Source: Providencia burhodogranariea DSM 19968
GTDB taxonomy: Bacteria > Pseudomonadota > Gammaproteobacteria > Enterobacterales > Enterobacteriaceae
Direction: 5' to 3'
NCBI RefSeq assembly: GCF_000314855.2
Contig: NZ_KB233222.1
Coordinates: forward strand, 958,322 to 1,022,321
Length of the DNA: 64,000 nt
The notes beneath the pieces are model-generated. The model saw only the letters and a program-made list of their open reading frames with translations, searched no databases and was not told where the DNA came from. Below are positions 48,301-56,729 of the stretch, piece by piece (position 1 is the stretch's first letter; the number at the start of each line of letters is the position of its first letter). The position numbers were made by a program, and so were the translations under genes.

Positions 48301-48870
48301 TTACCACTGCCAGCGTAACCAAGCAAACAGTACGTTACCATTGTTATGTGTTCCCGGAATATAGGTCGCTTGAAGAGACAGCCTATCATATTCAACGGAA
48401 ACTAAAGGAAGCGGTAACGGAATAGGAATATATAAATAGTCGTCACGTGCGGTCACACTCAATGTGAAGCCTGCACCCATCCGAAAACCATCTAAATCCC
48501 CTGGGATCCACATTTTCTGAAAGCCATAGCCTACAATTGGCTCGACTTTATTATGGGAGTCCATAAATGCCATTGCATATAATGCATGCCAGTCATTGTC
48601 TTCATCGTAACGATATTTACCGAAACCAATTCCCCATGGCTCTTCGTTATAGCTATCGGTTTTTTCTTTATCGTAAGTAAATCGGTTATGCCACGTTAAA
48701 GCTGGAATATAAAGTTCATACTGATCTGAATCCCATGTGGTACTAACATTTTGGGTAAATTTATCCCATAGTCCGACAGATTGTTCATTTGCAGATGAAG
48801 CGAAACAGATGGAGCTTGTCATCAAAAGAGATGCCCCTACAACTCGCTGCAGTTTGTTGTTAACTCTCAT
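48301..48870 (-). CDS. pagP: Lipid A palmitoyltransferase PagP
   Basis: A 189-residue outer-membrane enzyme (E. coli 186) that transfers palmitate from phospholipid to lipid A and so protects against cationic peptides. A signal peptide (cleavage near CFA-SS) precedes an amphipathic helix (VGLWDKFTQNVSTTW) and an eight-strand barrel. The catalytic residues are in LTWHNRFTYD (His) and AFMDSHNKVEP (Asp-Ser). The barrel ends with WLRWQW. pagP is PhoP-activated in Salmonella; here I could not find a canonical PhoP box upstream. Confidence 0.95.
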   Translation of the reverse strand: MRVNNKLQRVVGASLLMTSSICFASSANEQSVGLWDKFTQNVSTTWDSDQYELYIPALTWHNRFTYDKEKTDSYNEEPWGIGFGKYRYDEDNDWHALYAMAFMDSHNKVEPIVGYGFQKMWIPGDLDGFRMGAGFTLSVTARDDYLYIPIPLPLPLVSVEYDRLSLQATYIPGTHNNGNVLFAWLRWQW

Positions 48871-49281
48871 TGTAAATCCGATTAAGGTTAATTCTTATTT
48901 GAATATTATTCGTTTGAATATTTATAGTGAGCAAATATATGCTCGAATAACGATTATGCTCTATAAGTATTTTAGATTACCTAGAAATGATATAACAGCA
49001 TTAATTACTGATAGCTTACATTGGTAATCGTCTTAATTTGTAAAATGATGATTTAAAAAAATTATATTTGGCATGTATTAAAATTAATAACTATAGTTAC
49101 TATTAAAATGTTTAATATAATTTGATCCGTATTCAGACAGGCTATTGCGATATTGTTCAGTCTTACAATAATATGGTAATTTTTTTGTAGTAGATTGATA
49201 ATAAACGTCATATATCTTGAATGCTGGTGGCTATAAACTGGTTTCTTATAAAGAAAAATGAGATACTCCTAAGGTAGTTTT
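48871..49281. other. Divergent intergenic region between pagP and thiD
   Basis: About 410 bases. Upstream of pagP the octamer TTTGAATA occurs twice, 16 bases apart (48898-48925). A possible regulatory direct repeat, but not the spacing of a PhoP box. The thiD promoter must lie to the right. No gene. Confidence 0.4.
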
Positions 49282-49355
49282 GACTCGGGGCGTCTATTTA
49301 GACTGAGAAGCACCCGTATTACCTGATCTGGATAATGCCAGCGTAGGGAAGTCGG
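49282..49355 (+). ncRNA. TPP (thi-box) riboswitch
   Basis: The conserved core is clear: CTCGGGGCG, ACTGAGAAG, CACCCGTATTACCTGATCTG and GATAATGCCAGCGTAGGGAA. These are the thiamine pyrophosphate-binding helices P2-P5. It precedes only thiD in this window. Binding of TPP should lower thiD expression. Confidence 0.95.
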
Positions 49356-49385
49356 AAGTTTCACTCTATAAACCTTCCAATTGAC

Positions 49386-49410
49386 CACTCCTTACCTGTG
49401 CTTAGGAGTG
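49386..49410 (+). promoter_or_regulatory. SD-sequestering hairpin of the TPP riboswitch
   Basis: CACTCCT pairs with AGGAGTG around an 11-base loop. The 3' arm contains AGGAG, the thiD ribosome-binding site, eight bases before the ATG. No T-run follows, so control is probably at translation initiation. Confidence 0.8.
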
Positions 49411-49417
49411 ACATTTT

Positions 49418-50215
49418 ATGAGAATTAATGCGTTAACCATCGCGGGCACTGACCCTTCTGGTGGAGCTGGGATCCAAGCAGATTTAAAGACCTTTTCGGC
49501 ACTTAAAGCATATGGAACAAGCGTAATAACCGCCTTGGTCGCTCAAAATACCCGTGGTGTACAATCCGTTCATGAGCTGCCTGGTAGCTTCGTCGCCGCA
49601 CAGCTAGAATCAGTTCTCAGTGATGTCCGCATTGATAGTGCTAAAATTGGTATGTTATTTAATCAAAAAGTTATCGCGGTTGTCACTCAAGCACTTAAAC
49701 AGTATTCAATTCCTTATGTTGTGTTAGATACGGTAATGGTCGCTAAAAGTGGTGACTCGTTACTGCTACCTGATGCTGTTGATGCAATGAGACAGGAATT
49801 ATTACCACTGGTATCACTGATTACACCAAACCTACCGGAAGCCGCCGTATTATTAGATGAACCCATAGCAAAAACTGAAGCGCAGATGCTAAATCAAGGT
49901 CACCGTTTACTTCAAATGGGATGTCAGGCGGTATTAATGAAAGGCGGGCATTTAAGTGATACGCAAAGCCCTGATTGGCTGCTCACACCGGAAGGTGAGT
50001 GGCGTTTTACACTACCAAGGGTTAATACACGGCATACACATGGTACGGGTTGCACATTATCCGCTGCGATATCTGCGCTACGACCGCGTTTTAATAATTG
50101 GCAGGAAACCATATCCGAAGCAAAAACTTATTTGCAAGCAGCACTCCAACATGCCGACAGTTTAGAAGTTGGTTCAGGGATTGGTCCTGTGCATCATTTT
50201 CATGCTTGGTGGTAA
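49418..50215 (+). CDS. thiD: Hydroxymethylpyrimidine/phosphomethylpyrimidine kinase
   Basis: A 265-residue ribokinase-fold enzyme (E. coli ThiD 266) that phosphorylates HMP and HMP-P for thiamine synthesis. TIAGTDPSGGAGIQADLKTF is the N-terminal signature and RHTHGTGCTLSAAISA near residue 206 contains the catalytic region with the anion hole. In E. coli thiD pairs with thiM behind a riboswitch; here thiM is not next to it. Control is by the TPP riboswitch immediately upstream. Confidence 0.96.
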   Translation: MRINALTIAGTDPSGGAGIQADLKTFSALKAYGTSVITALVAQNTRGVQSVHELPGSFVAAQLESVLSDVRIDSAKIGMLFNQKVIAVVTQALKQYSIPYVVLDTVMVAKSGDSLLLPDAVDAMRQELLPLVSLITPNLPEAAVLLDEPIAKTEAQMLNQGHRLLQMGCQAVLMKGGHLSDTQSPDWLLTPEGEWRFTLPRVNTRHTHGTGCTLSAAISALRPRFNNWQETISEAKTYLQAALQHADSLEVGSGIGPVHHFHAWW

Positions 50216-50324
50216 CTTGTTCAAATGGTCGACAATGATGCGCATTAGCTGTAGGCGATAACAAAGATTCTTATTAGTAAGTTTGGCATGTAGCAGCGAT
50301 TAATCTAAATAGGAAGTGTAGTAG

Positions 50325-50353
50325 AAATAAAAATGCCCTCTTTAGGAGGGCAT
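50325..50353 (-). terminator. Terminator after fbaB
   Basis: On the minus strand ATGCCCTC pairs with GAGGGCAT around a five-base loop and is followed by TTTTATTT. It lies 22 bases past the fbaB stop and also closes off thiD. Confidence 0.85.
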
Positions 50354-50374
50354 AAAGAATACAAAAGAGAGCAT

Positions 50375-51424
50375 TTAAGCAATGGTGACATCTTTACTGA
50401 GATAAACATCCTGTACAGCATTAATAAGTGCTACACCATCTTTCATCGATTTCTTAAAGGCTTTACGACCTAAAATTAATCCCATTCCGCCGGCACGTTT
50501 ATTGATAACCGCCGTACGGACAGATTCGCTAAAGTCATTTTCACCAGCGGCTCCACCTGAGTTAATCAAGCCAGCGCGACCCATATAGCAGTTAGCTAGC
50601 TGATAACGAACGAGGTCTATGGGGTTATCTGTTGTCAGTTTGGTATAAACGCGTTCATCAGTATGACCAAAACCAACAGCGGTATAGCCACCATTATTTT
50701 CAGCCATTTTTTGTTTAACAATATCAGCACCAATTGTCGCTGCAATATGGTTAGCTTGACCGGTTAAATCAGCACTAGAATGGTAATCAACCCCATCTTT
50801 GTTGAATACAGGATTGCGCAGATAAGCCCATAGTACGGTTACCATACCAAGCTCGTGAGCTCGCTCAAAGGCAGCTGAGATTTCTTCAATTTGGCGACGT
50901 GATTCGATAGAACCGAAATAAATAGTCGCACCGACTGCTACGGCACCCATTTCGAATGCTTGTTCAACACTGGCATACAGCGTTTGGTCATATTGAGTAG
51001 GATAACTGAGTGTCTCGTTATGATTTAGCTTAACTAAAAAAGGAATTTTGTGAGCATAACGGCGAGAAACGGAGGCCAAAACACCATAGGTTGAAGCAAC
51101 ACAGTTACATCCAGCTTCAATCGCGAGTTCGACAATATTTTTTGGATCAAAATAGAGTGGATTAGCTGCAAACGATGCCCCAGCAGAATGTTCTACACCT
51201 TGGTCAACGGGAAGAATAGACAGGTAACCCGTACCCGCTAAGCGACCATGATTAAATAAAGTCTGCATTGAGCGAAGTACGGTATTGGGACGATTATTGT
51301 CAATCATCACACGATCGACAAAATCAGAACCTGGTAGGTAAATATTCTCACGAGGAATAGTTTGGCAACGATGTTCTAAAAGAGTTGATGCTTCAGAACC
51401 TAACAGCTTAGCAATATCAGTCAT
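50375..51424 (-). CDS. fbaB: Class I fructose-bisphosphate aldolase
   Basis: A 349-residue DhnA-type aldolase (E. coli FbaB 350) that forms and cleaves fructose 1,6-bisphosphate through a Schiff base, mainly in gluconeogenesis. [20 protein letters not shown], the lysine-bearing [15 protein letters not shown] and [14 protein letters not shown] match the family. The start at 51424 ([13 protein letters not shown]) fits E. coli FbaB and has GGAG seven bases upstream; an ATG four codons earlier overlaps that site. It lies 47 bases after yegS on the same strand. Confidence 0.96.
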   Translation of the reverse strand: MTDIAKLLGSEASTLLEHRCQTIPRENIYLPGSDFVDRVMIDNNRPNTVLRSMQTLFNHGRLAGTGYLSILPVDQGVEHSAGASFAANPLYFDPKNIVELAIEAGCNCVASTYGVLASVSRRYAHKIPFLVKLNHNETLSYPTQYDQTLYASVEQAFEMGAVAVGATIYFGSIESRRQIEEISAAFERAHELGMVTVLWAYLRNPVFNKDGVDYHSSADLTGQANHIAATIGADIVKQKMAENNGGYTAVGFGHTDERVYTKLTTDNPIDLVRYQLANCYMGRAGLINSGGAAGENDFSESVRTAVINKRAGGMGLILGRKAFKKSMKDGVALINAVQDVYLSKDVTIA

Positions 51425-51471
51425 GATGAACTCCATTTAACAAAAATTCTAAGGGATACTAATTATAAAAT

Positions 51472-52377
51472 TTAAGATAACAAGCCGCATTGTGGTGGTA
51501 ATCGGCAGTGGATCGCTTCAGGTAGTAACTCATAGGTGAAAGTTTCGCCAGAAAGCGGTTCCCCATCCAAATTAAATATCATGGTATGAGGAGATGATAT
51601 TTTCACCCAAGAAGAGGTTCTCTCAATTAGATGCTGATTTTTATCATTAGTGAACAAATTCGTGAGCAGAGCAGGAATAACATCGCGAGCCGGCACAATC
51701 AGTAGGTTTAATTTACCATCATCGATTAATGCTTCTGGTGCTAACTGTTGGCCACCTCCAGCTTGTTTGCCATTACCTACAGCAACGACTAACGTTTCCC
51801 CTTCCCAATTGAAATCTTCCGCCTCGATTTTACAGGTGTCCGTTTTTAACGTATCAGGGCGTAGAAAACCGTTAATGACGTAAGCGGCTCCTCCGAGAGC
51901 TGATTTCAATGCTTCGGGAGTTTCTGTGGTAATTCTTGTCCCAAATCCACCTGTCGCCATATTCATAAAATAGGCATCATTATTTACTCTAGCAATATCT
52001 ATTGCGGTAGCTTTACCTTTTACTGCTAATGCTAAGGCGGAAGGAATGTCTTGAGGAATATTAGCACTGGTGGCAAAATCATTCGCTGTACCTAACGGCA
52101 AAATACCGATGGCAGGGCGCTGTTCTTCTGGAAAACGCATAAGGGTACTCGATACTGCATTTATAGTTCCATCACCTCCACCTGCAATAATTGTTTCAAC
52201 TCCCTTTGCGATTGCATCATCAATAAATGAGTGTAAATCGCTGTTCTCCCATGGAATTCTTACCCAGATGGTATGACCTTCTTCGCGTAGCCTCGAAACG
52301 GCTTTTTTTAATTCAGGATTTGCAGATTGTTTACCATTGAGAATTAATAATGCGCAATGTTGTTTATCTATATCCAT
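51472..52377 (-). CDS. yegS: Lipid kinase YegS
   Basis: A 301-residue diacylglycerol-kinase-fold enzyme (E. coli YegS 299), reported to phosphorylate phosphatidylglycerol in vitro. The nucleotide-binding motif TIIAGGGDGTINAVS and GILPLGTANDFATS are clear, as are NMATGGFGTRITTETPE and FNLDGEPLSGE. The frame is open to 52617, but the start at 52377 (MDIDKQHCALLILNGKQ) is chosen because homology begins there and AAGGA lies six bases upstream. It precedes fbaB and follows trhP; in E. coli these genes are also neighbours. Confidence 0.93.
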   Translation of the reverse strand: MDIDKQHCALLILNGKQSANPELKKAVSRLREEGHTIWVRIPWENSDLHSFIDDAIAKGVETIIAGGGDGTINAVSSTLMRFPEEQRPAIGILPLGTANDFATSANIPQDIPSALALAVKGKATAIDIARVNNDAYFMNMATGGFGTRITTETPEALKSALGGAAYVINGFLRPDTLKTDTCKIEAEDFNWEGETLVVAVGNGKQAGGGQQLAPEALIDDGKLNLLIVPARDVIPALLTNLFTNDKNQHLIERTSSWVKISSPHTMIFNLDGEPLSGETFTYELLPEAIHCRLPPQCGLLS

Positions 52378-52816
52378 TTCGATCCTTGTGATGATAACTA
52401 ATACAGTTAAAAGTATAGTCGTGAAATTGAATTTAGGGGTAAATATTGGATAATGATCAAGATTAATCAATATGAAAGTGGGGGAATTCAAGGAATTGAA
52501 AAAAGAAATGGCTAGCTCAAGGGAGATTGAGCCAGCCAAGGAGGTGGTTCCTAGTCTTACTTTATGACTTTCTAGTTCTTCATTTTCGAAAGTGACTATA
52601 CGACATTGAATAGCCAATTGTTGTGATCTATTGCATAAAAATAGACATTAGAAGGTTTTTTAACACTAAAGTACTATTTTCGAGAATGATTATCAATTGT
52701 GTGTACAGTTTGTTGAGTGAATAGTTGTCTATGGTAATGTAAAAAATGCTAGAAATTCAATGGATTATACTGATGATCTCTAGCATTATAACGAATTGAT
52801 TTAAAAATGATAATTA
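52378..52816. other. Intergenic region between trhP and yegS
   Basis: About 440 bases. Besides the terminator at 52739-52787, a second minus-strand hairpin (GGCTAGCTCAA/TTGAGCCAGCC, 52510-52537) is followed by ATTTCTTTTTTC and may be another terminator. The frame extending yegS upstream has no support. Confidence 0.5.
52739..52787 (-). terminator. Terminator after trhP
   Basis: On the minus strand AATGCTAGA pairs with TCTAGCATT across a long loop and is followed by TTTTAC, 30 bases past the trhP stop. The long loop makes it moderate. Confidence 0.55.
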
Positions 52817-54196
52817 TTAGATCGTAACTGGAATTTCAGATTGATGTGGCGACCGAGTTGTTGTACCCGCAAGGTTGCGGATTAACAAACCAAAGTTTAT
52901 ATCAATGTCATCAGGAACAGGAAGATAAACAATATGCCCATTGCCAGGAGCAACATCAATCGCTTCGCCTTTGCGGTTCTGAAGTGAATCAAGGCTAAAT
53001 ACAATATTACCTGCGGGCGTCATTAGTTCTAAGCTATCACCTACGCTAAATTTATTTTTAACATCAACCTCTGCAAGCCCATTAACACGTTTACCCGTAA
53101 ACTCGCCAACGAATTGCTGAGTTTCTGACACGGAGTAACCATATTCGTAAGTTTGGTATGCATCATGCGTGTGGCGACGGAGAAAACCTTCTGTATAACC
53201 ACGATGAGCTAAGCCTTCTAGCGTAGAAAGCAGTGTTGGGTCAAAAGGTTTTCCAGCAACAGCGTCATCAATAGCACGGCGATAGACTTGAGCCGTGCGT
53301 GCGCAGTAGTAGAAAGATTTGGTTCGACCTTCAATTTTAAGTGAGTGAACACCCATTTGAGTCAGGTTTTCTACATGCTCAATTGCGCGTAAATCTTTAG
53401 AGTTCATGATATAAGTACCATGCTCGTCTTCAAAGGCGGTCATGTACTCACCCGGACGTTTAGCTTCCTCAATCATGAATACTTTATCTGTTGGTGCACC
53501 TTCACCTAAAGTCGGCGCAACATTTTTGACGGGGATCGGCTCATGCACATGCACGATGTTGCCCACATCATCTTCCTTACCTTCTTCAACCTTGTATTCC
53601 CAGCGGCAAGCATTGGTGCAAGTACCTTGGTTCGGGTCACGTTTATTGATATAACCAGAAAGTAGACAACGACCAGAGTAGGCCATGCACAGTGCACCAT
53701 GAACAAAGACTTCTAATTCCATTTCAGGAACTTGTTTACGAATCTCAGCTATTTCTTCTAGAGACAATTCGCGAGATAAAATAGCGCGTGTCAGCCCCAT
53801 TTTTTTCCAGAATTTTACTGATGCCCAGTTAACTGCGTTGGCTTGTACTGATAAGTGAATGTCCATGTCAGGAAATGCTTCACGCACCATCATGATTAGA
53901 CCCGGGTCAGACATGATCAGCGCATCAGGGCCCATTTCAATCACTGGCGTTAGATCACGAATAAACGTTTTGAGCTTGGCATTATGAGGTGCAATATTCA
54001 CAACAACATAGAATTTTTTGCCAAGTTCATGGGCTTCTTGAATCCCTTTAGCAAGATTTTCATGGTTGAATTCATTGTTACGTACGCGCAAGCTATAACG
54101 AGGTTGGCCGGCGTAAACTGCATCTGCGCCATAAGCAAAAGCATAACGCATATTTTTCAAAGAACCTGCGGGAGATAATAATTCTGGTGTAAACAT
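52817..54196 (-). CDS. trhP: tRNA 5-hydroxyuridine synthase subunit TrhP (U32 family)
   Basis: A 459-residue U32-peptidase-family protein (YegQ; E. coli 453) involved in prephenate-dependent hydroxylation of U34 in some tRNAs. PELLSPAGSLKNMRYAFAYG begins the TIM barrel; the cysteine-rich region VFVHGALCMAYSGRCLLSGY with CTNACRWEY supplies iron-sulfur ligands. SLKIEGRTKSFYYCARTAQV is the family signature, and the C-terminal part is a small beta barrel. It lies on the same strand as baeR, 420 bases downstream. Confidence 0.95.
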   Translation of the reverse strand: MFTPELLSPAGSLKNMRYAFAYGADAVYAGQPRYSLRVRNNEFNHENLAKGIQEAHELGKKFYVVVNIAPHNAKLKTFIRDLTPVIEMGPDALIMSDPGLIMMVREAFPDMDIHLSVQANAVNWASVKFWKKMGLTRAILSRELSLEEIAEIRKQVPEMELEVFVHGALCMAYSGRCLLSGYINKRDPNQGTCTNACRWEYKVEEGKEDDVGNIVHVHEPIPVKNVAPTLGEGAPTDKVFMIEEAKRPGEYMTAFEDEHGTYIMNSKDLRAIEHVENLTQMGVHSLKIEGRTKSFYYCARTAQVYRRAIDDAVAGKPFDPTLLSTLEGLAHRGYTEGFLRRHTHDAYQTYEYGYSVSETQQFVGEFTGKRVNGLAEVDVKNKFSVGDSLELMTPAGNIVFSLDSLQNRKGEAIDVAPGNGHIVYLPVPDDIDINFGLLIRNLAGTTTRSPHQSEIPVTI

Positions 54197-54452
54197 GGAG
54201 TGCTCTCAATCTGATATCAAGTCAGTACTTACCTCAGATTTACCCGTCATCTTTCGATTACTGTGGATGCACATACAACAAACCCACTTCGCTAATTACA
54301 ATGGGATTATGGTTTAAGCATGACCATTCGAATAGGCTAAATATAGCTCGAATTGTTGCGGGTAGAATAGGTAAGCATATTAAAGAAGGGGATTTTAACG
54401 CGGTTTATACCAGATTCCAAGTATTCCACACAAATAGTAAGTATACCCGCCA

Positions 54453-54491
54453 TACTTGCCGCTTAGCGGCAGCCTGAATTATTTAGGGTAT
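54453..54491 (-). repeat. Intergenic repeat with inner hairpin
   Basis: On the minus strand the sequence reads ATACCCTAAATAATTCAGGC, then TGCCGCTAAGCGGCAAGTA, whose GCCGC/GCGGC forms a hairpin. It resembles an AATAATTCAAGTTG-type repeat common between genes of Morganellaceae and relatives; a shorter copy lies at 4351-4375. Confidence 0.6.
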
Positions 54492-54513
54492 CGCGAGTAA
54501 TTATAAAATATGG

Positions 54514-54591
54514 TTATCGTGACATGTCACGATAATGTGCGAAAGGTGCGTCAACGCTGGTTTTTAAGTGATTTAGCTGTAGTTGAAATTA
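54514..54591. repeat. Palindrome-anchored intergenic repeat, copy 3
   Basis: It starts with a perfect 22-base palindrome (54514-54535) centred on GTGACATGTCAC. The following 61 bases align without gaps to copy 2 upstream of phoP, most clearly in the tail TGATTTAGCTGTAG then TTGAAATTATT. Confidence 0.7.
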
Positions 54592-54616
54592 TTTTATCGG
54601 TAGCCTATTCGCAGCG

Positions 54617-55312
54617 CTAAATTTCATCCCAGCGATAACCTAAACCGTAAATAGAACGGATAAAAGTTTTTTCGTTATCAAGTGATTCAAGCTTACGGCG
54701 CAAGTTTTTCACATGGCTATCAATAGTTCTATCCGTCACGATACGGTGATCGTCATAAAGAATATCTAACAGCTGATCACGCGAAAATACCGTACCTGTA
54801 TTATCAGATAGAAACTTTAACAAACGGAACTCAGCAGGGGTTAACTCAAGAAGTTGATCGCCATAACGGACTTGAAATGCACTTTCATCAATAATTAATT
54901 GAGTTTTATTCTTATCTGGCGTAGACGAACGCAGGCAACGGCGCAAAATCGTTTTTACTCGAGCAACAACTTCACGTGGGCTAAATGGTTTACAAATATA
55001 ATCATCAGCGCCAATTTCTAGGCCAAGTAAACGGTCAATCTCTTCCGTTTTTGCTGTGACCATAATAACGGGTGTTTCGCAAAATTTACGAAGTTCACGA
55101 CAAATCGTCAGCCCATCCATGCCGGGTAGCATCAGGTCGAGAAGAATAATGTCAGGATGATGTTGCTTTACAAAGTCAATCACCACATCACCACGCTGTA
55201 ATAATGAAGTTCGATGTCTCGCAGCTTCAAGATAGTCACAAAGCAGTTGCCCGAGTTTTGGCTCATCTTCAACAATCAATACATGTGTATTTGAAGATTC
55301 TGACACTATCAC
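54617..55312 (-). CDS. baeR: Response regulator BaeR
   Basis: A 231-residue OmpR-type regulator (E. coli 240) of envelope stress that activates mdtABC. The receiver domain carries VEDEPKLG, the phosphorylated aspartate in [20 protein letters not shown] and the lysine in ICKPFSPRE. The winged helix ends [14 protein letters not shown]. Its start overlaps the baeS stop by four bases. It is the last gene of the mdtABC-baeSR unit. Confidence 0.94.
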   Translation of the reverse strand: MIVSESSNTHVLIVEDEPKLGQLLCDYLEAARHRTSLLQRGDVVIDFVKQHHPDIILLDLMLPGMDGLTICRELRKFCETPVIMVTAKTEEIDRLLGLEIGADDYICKPFSPREVVARVKTILRRCLRSSTPDKNKTQLIIDESAFQVRYGDQLLELTPAEFRLLKFLSDNTGTVFSRDQLLDILYDDHRIVTDRTIDSHVKNLRRKLESLDNEKTFIRSIYGLGYRWDEI

Positions 55313-56703
55313 TGTTTGTCTTCCTTTTTCTTAAGAGGTAAATGGATAGTAATTCGCACGCCACCTAAAGGCGAAGAGCTTGCATCGATACTCCCATTAT
55401 GAGCTTCAATAATATTATAGCAAATGGCTAAACCTAAACCAGAACCGCCACTGGCACGGTTACGTGATTCTTCTGCGCGATAAAAACGTTCGAAAAGGTG
55501 GCTGCATTGTTGTTCTGTCAGTCCCGGCGCGCTGTCTTCCCAATAAATCAAAAATTGCCCATCGTCAATCGTTGTACTGATGATTATTTTGCCCTTAGGC
55601 TCAGTATAGCGCAGGCTATTTTCCATCAAATTATAAAATAACTGTAAAATACGGTCGGGATCGATGTTCATAATTTGCTGTTCAGGTAAGTTTTGCTCGA
55701 CCGTTAACTGCTTTTCTTCTAATCGCCAACGGGCTTGACCAATAGCCATGTCAATGATTGGAATGATATCAGCTGATTGGATGCGATAGACTAATGAACC
55801 TCTATCAGAAAGAGACAGTTGATGTAAATCATTCACCAGTTTAATTAAAGTTTGTGTTTCAGCTAGTAGAGAATTAATTGTTTCAGGGGTCGCTTGACGT
55901 ACACCATCTTGAACCGCCTCTAGTTCCCCTTGTAACACTGATAGCGGTGTACGCAGTTCATGCGAAATATCAGCCATATAATCGCGACGCATTTGTTCAT
56001 TTTTCTCCAGTGTAGAGGCAAGATGATTGAAATCCTTAGCTAACTGACCCAGTTCATCTCGACCAACTTCAGGTACACGCGTTGAAAAATCACCACTTGC
56101 TAGCTGATTGGTGCCTTCTAATAGACGTTTAATTGGCTTTAAAAACCCACGAGCAAGGAACAGCGTGGCAATTAAGGCAACAAATAGTGATAAACCAGCA
56201 ATTATCCAACTGGTATACATCTGTTGTTCATCAAAACGACGATCGAGTACGCTGCTAATACCATTACGATAGCTTGCGATCAGCCAGCCAACAACTTTAC
56301 CATTTGAGGTAGTAATAGGCTGACGGATCACATCACTAGTTAATGGAACATCACGGCCAAAAATTAGGCGCTCTTGGCTGTCGAGTACCCAAAAAAAAGT
56401 GCGCCAGCCTTTATGCTGTGCTGGTGGATGAGAACGCTGGTCGTGCTCAATACTGCGTAAAATATTGAAGAATGCACGTTCATTACGAATTAAAAATCGC
56501 CAGCTGCCAGCCTCATCATATTGTTCAGCAAGTGCTTCAGCGATCAGCTCTGCTCGTTGTTGCTCATTCTCTTTAATATAATCGACAAAACCATGTTGAA
56601 AGCTCAGTCGAACGCCTTGGTGCATAATGACTACGAGCAATAAGCAAGTCGCAAAAATAGCTAAAAATAAGCGAGTACTGACGCTATTAAATCTGAGTTT
56701 CAT
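55309..56703 (-). CDS. baeS: Sensor histidine kinase BaeS
   Basis: A 464-residue inner-membrane kinase (E. coli 467). Membrane helices lie at about 10-30 and 165-185 around a periplasmic sensor. HAMP follows, then the phospho-acceptor [19 protein letters not shown], the N box [14 protein letters not shown] and the [16 protein letters not shown] lid. It senses envelope damage such as indole, flavonoids and metals in E. coli and signals to BaeR. The gene follows mdtC by 26 bases; the mdtD gene that lies between them in E. coli is absent. Confidence 0.95.
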   Translation of the reverse strand: MKLRFNSVSTRLFLAIFATCLLLVVIMHQGVRLSFQHGFVDYIKENEQQRAELIAEALAEQYDEAGSWRFLIRNERAFFNILRSIEHDQRSHPPAQHKGWRTFFWVLDSQERLIFGRDVPLTSDVIRQPITTSNGKVVGWLIASYRNGISSVLDRRFDEQQMYTSWIIAGLSLFVALIATLFLARGFLKPIKRLLEGTNQLASGDFSTRVPEVGRDELGQLAKDFNHLASTLEKNEQMRRDYMADISHELRTPLSVLQGELEAVQDGVRQATPETINSLLAETQTLIKLVNDLHQLSLSDRGSLVYRIQSADIIPIIDMAIGQARWRLEEKQLTVEQNLPEQQIMNIDPDRILQLFYNLMENSLRYTEPKGKIIISTTIDDGQFLIYWEDSAPGLTEQQCSHLFERFYRAEESRNRASGGSGLGLAICYNIIEAHNGSIDASSSPLGGVRITIHLPLKKKEDKQ

Positions 56704-56729
56704 TATTTATCCCCAATCAAGCATACGCA

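Larger units (their letters stand above)
54197..54616. other. Intergenic region between baeR and trhP with repeats
   Basis: About 420 bases containing the Morganellaceae-type repeat at 54453-54491 and copy 3 of the palindrome-anchored repeat at 54514-54591. No gene is visible. The trhP promoter must be near 54230-54300. Confidence 0.5.

Noticed and set aside
52378-52617. N-terminal extension of yegS by 80 codons
   Set aside because: The extension has no homology to the family, and the internal ATG at 52377 has a good ribosome-binding site and the expected N-terminus.
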